This document shows, piece by piece, positions 15,446-17,541 of a stretch of 17,541 nucleotides of DNA (the stretch's first letter is position 1; every line of letters begins with the position of its first letter). The notes under the pieces are model-generated. The model saw only the letters and a program-made list of their open reading frames with translations. It searched no databases and was not told where the DNA came from. A program made the translations under genes and the position numbers. Source of the DNA: CAZJGG01 sp964545475 (GTDB lineage: Bacteria; Bacillota; Clostridia; Lachnospirales; JAISER01); the NCBI GenBank assembly GCA_964545475.1, contig CAZJGG010000061.1:1-17541 (forward strand), read 5' to 3'.

Positions 15446-16729
15446 ATGTTAAAAAAAATGTTAGCTCTTACATTAGCAGGATGTCTTTTGTTTAGTGCCT
15501 GCAGCAGTCAAAAAGACAACACAAGCTCTGGAAACAGCGGTCAAGCTCCAAGTACGGAAGGCTCGGCTCAATTCGGCGGGCAAGACACAAAGTTTACAAT
15601 CTGGATACCCGGGGATGAATCAGAATATCAATTTTACTTTGACATGTTTGATAATTACAAAAATTTTAAAGAAGGCAACGGCGAAACTTTTAATTACACT
15701 ATTGAACAACAGCCTTGGAGCGATTATTGGACAAAATTGCCTTTGGAAGTTTCCGAAGGCCGTGGCCCTGACATGTTTTTAGCCCACGATGCTTATATGG
15801 ACGTATTAATGCCAATTTCAAAAGAACTGGACTTAGACGACGACATTCTTAATAACCTTAAAATTAAAGGCATTTACACAGGGGAAAGCGGCAAAGATTT
15901 ATTTGTTCCTACAGTTTTGGTATCATATGTAATTTTTGCTAACAAAGAATTAACAGGATTATCTGATACATACCCTAAAACATGGAGCGAATTAGAATCA
16001 AGCGCAAAAGAAGCTATGGCAAACAACTCCGGTGTTATCGGTTTAGACTTTAACTTTAATATATTTAGCGATTTAATGTATAGCGACGGTGTTCCTTACA
16101 CCAAAGACGGCAAGCCTCAGTTTTATACAGAACAGCTTGCTTTCGTAGACAAATGGCAAAAAGACGGTGTTTCCGATTACTTCTCTTACGGCAACGGCAG
16201 CCCGGAAGAATCTTTTTATCAAAACGTGACAGCTTATATTCACGGAGCAACATGGATGGAATTTTGGGCGCCTGAAGAAATAAAAGGCAAAATGATGGCT
16301 TTCCCTGTACCATCAGATAACAACGATATAGTTTACGCACTTTCCGAACCAACTTTCGGTATTAACAAAAATGTAAGTGATGAAAAATATCAAATTTTAA
16401 ATGACCTTGTTAAATTTATGCTTACCGACGAAGAAACAAATTCTGGCATTGTAAAAGGAAACAGCGGTATTCCAAACAATAATAACATCAATGTTAGCTA
16501 CGAGCCTTTTACAGCAGGCGATGCAGTTTTAAAAACATTTGAAAACAAAAAAGCAGCTTTCGCCGTTATTCCAAGAAATTTAGAAAAAATTTATAAATCT
16601 AATATGGAAAAGGTATTATCTGGCGAAAGTATCGACAAAGTAGTTGAAGATGCATATAAAGAAGCAGCTGATGTAGATGCAAGCAGACTTATACAGATGG
16701 AAGACAACTATAGAGATTCTTTTAAATAA
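15446..16729 (+). CDS. Family-1 extracellular sugar-binding lipoprotein
   Basis: This 427-residue protein is a carbohydrate-binding component of an oligosaccharide ABC importer (SBP family 1, MalE-like). The signal peptide ends in LFSAC, with Cys19 as the lipidated residue, followed by a Ser/Gly-rich linker to about residue 48. The mature domain begins DTKFTIWIPGDESEY and includes VSEGRGPDMFLAHD and YPKTWSELESSAKEA, typical of the family. The ATG at 15446 follows AAGGAG by nine bases. It is the first gene of a plus-strand operon divergent from lacZ, followed 36 bp later by a MalF-type permease. The ligand is probably a beta-galactoside, judged from neighbours and shared operators rather than from the protein itself. 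Confidence 0.92.
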   Translation: MLKKMLALTLAGCLLFSACSSQKDNTSSGNSGQAPSTEGSAQFGGQDTKFTIWIPGDESEYQFYFDMFDNYKNFKEGNGETFNYTIEQQPWSDYWTKLPLEVSEGRGPDMFLAHDAYMDVLMPISKELDLDDDILNNLKIKGIYTGESGKDLFVPTVLVSYVIFANKELTGLSDTYPKTWSELESSAKEAMANNSGVIGLDFNFNIFSDLMYSDGVPYTKDGKPQFYTEQLAFVDKWQKDGVSDYFSYGNGSPEESFYQNVTAYIHGATWMEFWAPEEIKGKMMAFPVPSDNNDIVYALSEPTFGINKNVSDEKYQILNDLVKFMLTDEETNSGIVKGNSGIPNNNNINVSYEPFTAGDAVLKTFENKKAAFAVIPRNLEKIYKSNMEKVLSGESIDKVVEDAYKEAADVDASRLIQMEDNYRDSFK

Positions 16730-16753
16730 TCATTTGTAGTAAAAATTTAATAC

Positions 16754-16760
16754 GGGAGGG
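16754..16760 (+). promoter_or_regulatory. Ribosome binding site of the permease gene
   Basis: GGGAGGG lies five to eight bases before two in-frame ATT codons (16766 and 16769). The nearest normal start codons are badly placed: a GTG at 16760 lies inside the site, and an ATG at 16814 is far downstream. The site therefore points to an ATT start. Confidence 0.6.
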
Positions 16761-16765
16761 TGGGT

Positions 16766-17541
16766 ATTATTAAGACGCTGAAAAAACTATTTATAGAAGA
16801 CCAAAAACTTATTATGATTATACTGGCTATGGGTGCATTGCTTATTTATAATATTGTTTTTTTTATTTACCCTTTGTTTTATGGGGTTTACGGCAGTTTT
16901 CACGATTGGAATCCCCTTGTAAAAACAATGGACTTTGTGGGCTTTAAAAACTACGTTCAAATTTTATCATCAAGTAATTTTCTAAAGGCATTTGGAAACA
17001 CGGTGTATTTTACAGTAGCCGTTGTAGTTTTGCGGACATCTTTAGGGCTTCTCTTTGCAGTGTTGCTTAACTCTATTGCAAATATGAAAAGCTTTTTCAG
17101 AAGCGTTTATTTTCTTCCTGTGGTAATGCCTTTGGTAGCTGTTTCTATTATATGGAAATGGATTTACCACCCCCGTATTGGGCTTTTAAACAGCATTTTA
17201 GGAATTATCGGCATAGACAGAATTAACTGGCTTACAGACCCTGTAACGGCTTTGCCATCTGTCATTTTTATGACTGTATGGAAAGACTTGGGGTATGCGA
17301 TTGTAATTTTTATTGCGGCTTTATTAAGTATCTCTAGAGACGTATATGAAGCCGCAGATTTAGACGGCGCAAATTCCTGGGAAAAGTTCTTTAACATAAC
17401 TGTACCACTTGTTAAGCCAACTACAATTTTTATAGTAATTACAACTTTAATCGGAAGCTTCCAGTCATTTATTCAAATGTTAATTATGACTAAAGGTTCA
17501 GGCACAACAAAAGTTTTATCTTATTTAATATTTGAAGAAGC
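16766..17541 (+). CDS. MalF-type sugar ABC transporter permease, partial at right edge
   Basis: About 258 residues are visible, cut by the window edge after YLIFEEA; such permeases are usually near 290. A basic N-terminal tail (IKTLKKLFIEDQK) leads into a first membrane helix, then a periplasmic-side segment YGSFHDWNP. Several helices follow, and then the coupling loop EAADLDGANSWEKFFNITVP, the EAA motif that contacts the ATPase. This matches MalF/UgpA-like permeases paired with family-1 binding proteins. The frame is open back to 16751, but the first codons after the ribosome binding site are ATT ATT AAG, so a rare ATT start (16766 or 16769) is likely. GTG at 16760 or ATG at 16814 are less well placed alternatives. 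A second permease gene is expected to the right. Confidence 0.88.
   Translation, partial: MIKTLKKLFIEDQKLIMIILAMGALLIYNIVFFIYPLFYGVYGSFHDWNPLVKTMDFVGFKNYVQILSSSNFLKAFGNTVYFTVAVVVLRTSLGLLFAVLLNSIANMKSFFRSVYFLPVVMPLVAVSIIWKWIYHPRIGLLNSILGIIGIDRINWLTDPVTALPSVIFMTVWKDLGYAIVIFIAALLSISRDVYEAADLDGANSWEKFFNITVPLVKPTTIFIVITTLIGSFQSFIQMLIMTKGSGTTKVLSYLIFEE

Overview
The window looks like a chromosomal stretch from a low-GC, Gram-positive gut-type Clostridia (Firmicutes). The reasons are the AT-rich intergenic DNA, strong GGAGG-type ribosome binding sites, lipoprotein-type solute-binding proteins, and genes related to sugar-use loci of such bacteria. It holds two carbohydrate-related systems and the start of a third transcription unit. 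No rRNA, tRNA, CRISPR or phage genes were seen.

Region 1 (about 34-7260, minus strand) is one operon read from a promoter near 7231-7259. It encodes a ribose-type sugar-binding lipoprotein (6167-7183), a protein of the uroporphyrinogen decarboxylase (URO-D) fold (4972-6075), an RbsC-type permease (3976-4956), a double-ATPase RbsA-type subunit (2481-3962), a ROK-family regulator (1223-2422) and a second URO-D-fold protein (34-1053). A 164-bp near-perfect palindrome flanked by TGTA repeats, resembling a MITE, lies between the last two genes and supplies the final codons and stop of the ROK gene. A pair of URO-D-fold proteins, which in other systems are corrinoid-linked methyltransferases, inside a sugar-import operon is the least ordinary biology here. 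No substrate can be assigned from sequence.

Region 2 (about 7371-15200, minus strand) is a second operon: a full-length LacZ-type GH2 beta-galactosidase (12109-15156), an MGH1/GH63-like (alpha/alpha)6 glycosidase (10432-12087), a ten-helix EamA/DMT transporter (9516-10430), an EbgR/GalR-like LacI-family regulator (8537-9529) and two tandem paralogues of unknown function (8057-8521 and 7571-8047). It ends at a clear intrinsic terminator (7371-7411).

Region 3 (15446 to the right edge, plus strand) is transcribed divergently from lacZ. It encodes a family-1 extracellular sugar-binding lipoprotein and a MalF-type permease cut by the window edge, so an oligosaccharide ABC importer probably continues to the right. 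The divergent intergenic region carries four copies of a TTTACTWAGTAAA-like palindrome placed around two good sigma-A promoters. The simplest model is that the LacI-family protein controls both arms: the importer brings in a beta-galactoside, and LacZ and the second glycosidase split it in the cytoplasm.

In several genes an in-frame TTG is part of the ribosome binding site itself (TTGGAGG or similar), so automatic starts there are a few codons too long. Starts given here are the ATGs that follow the ribosome binding sites.
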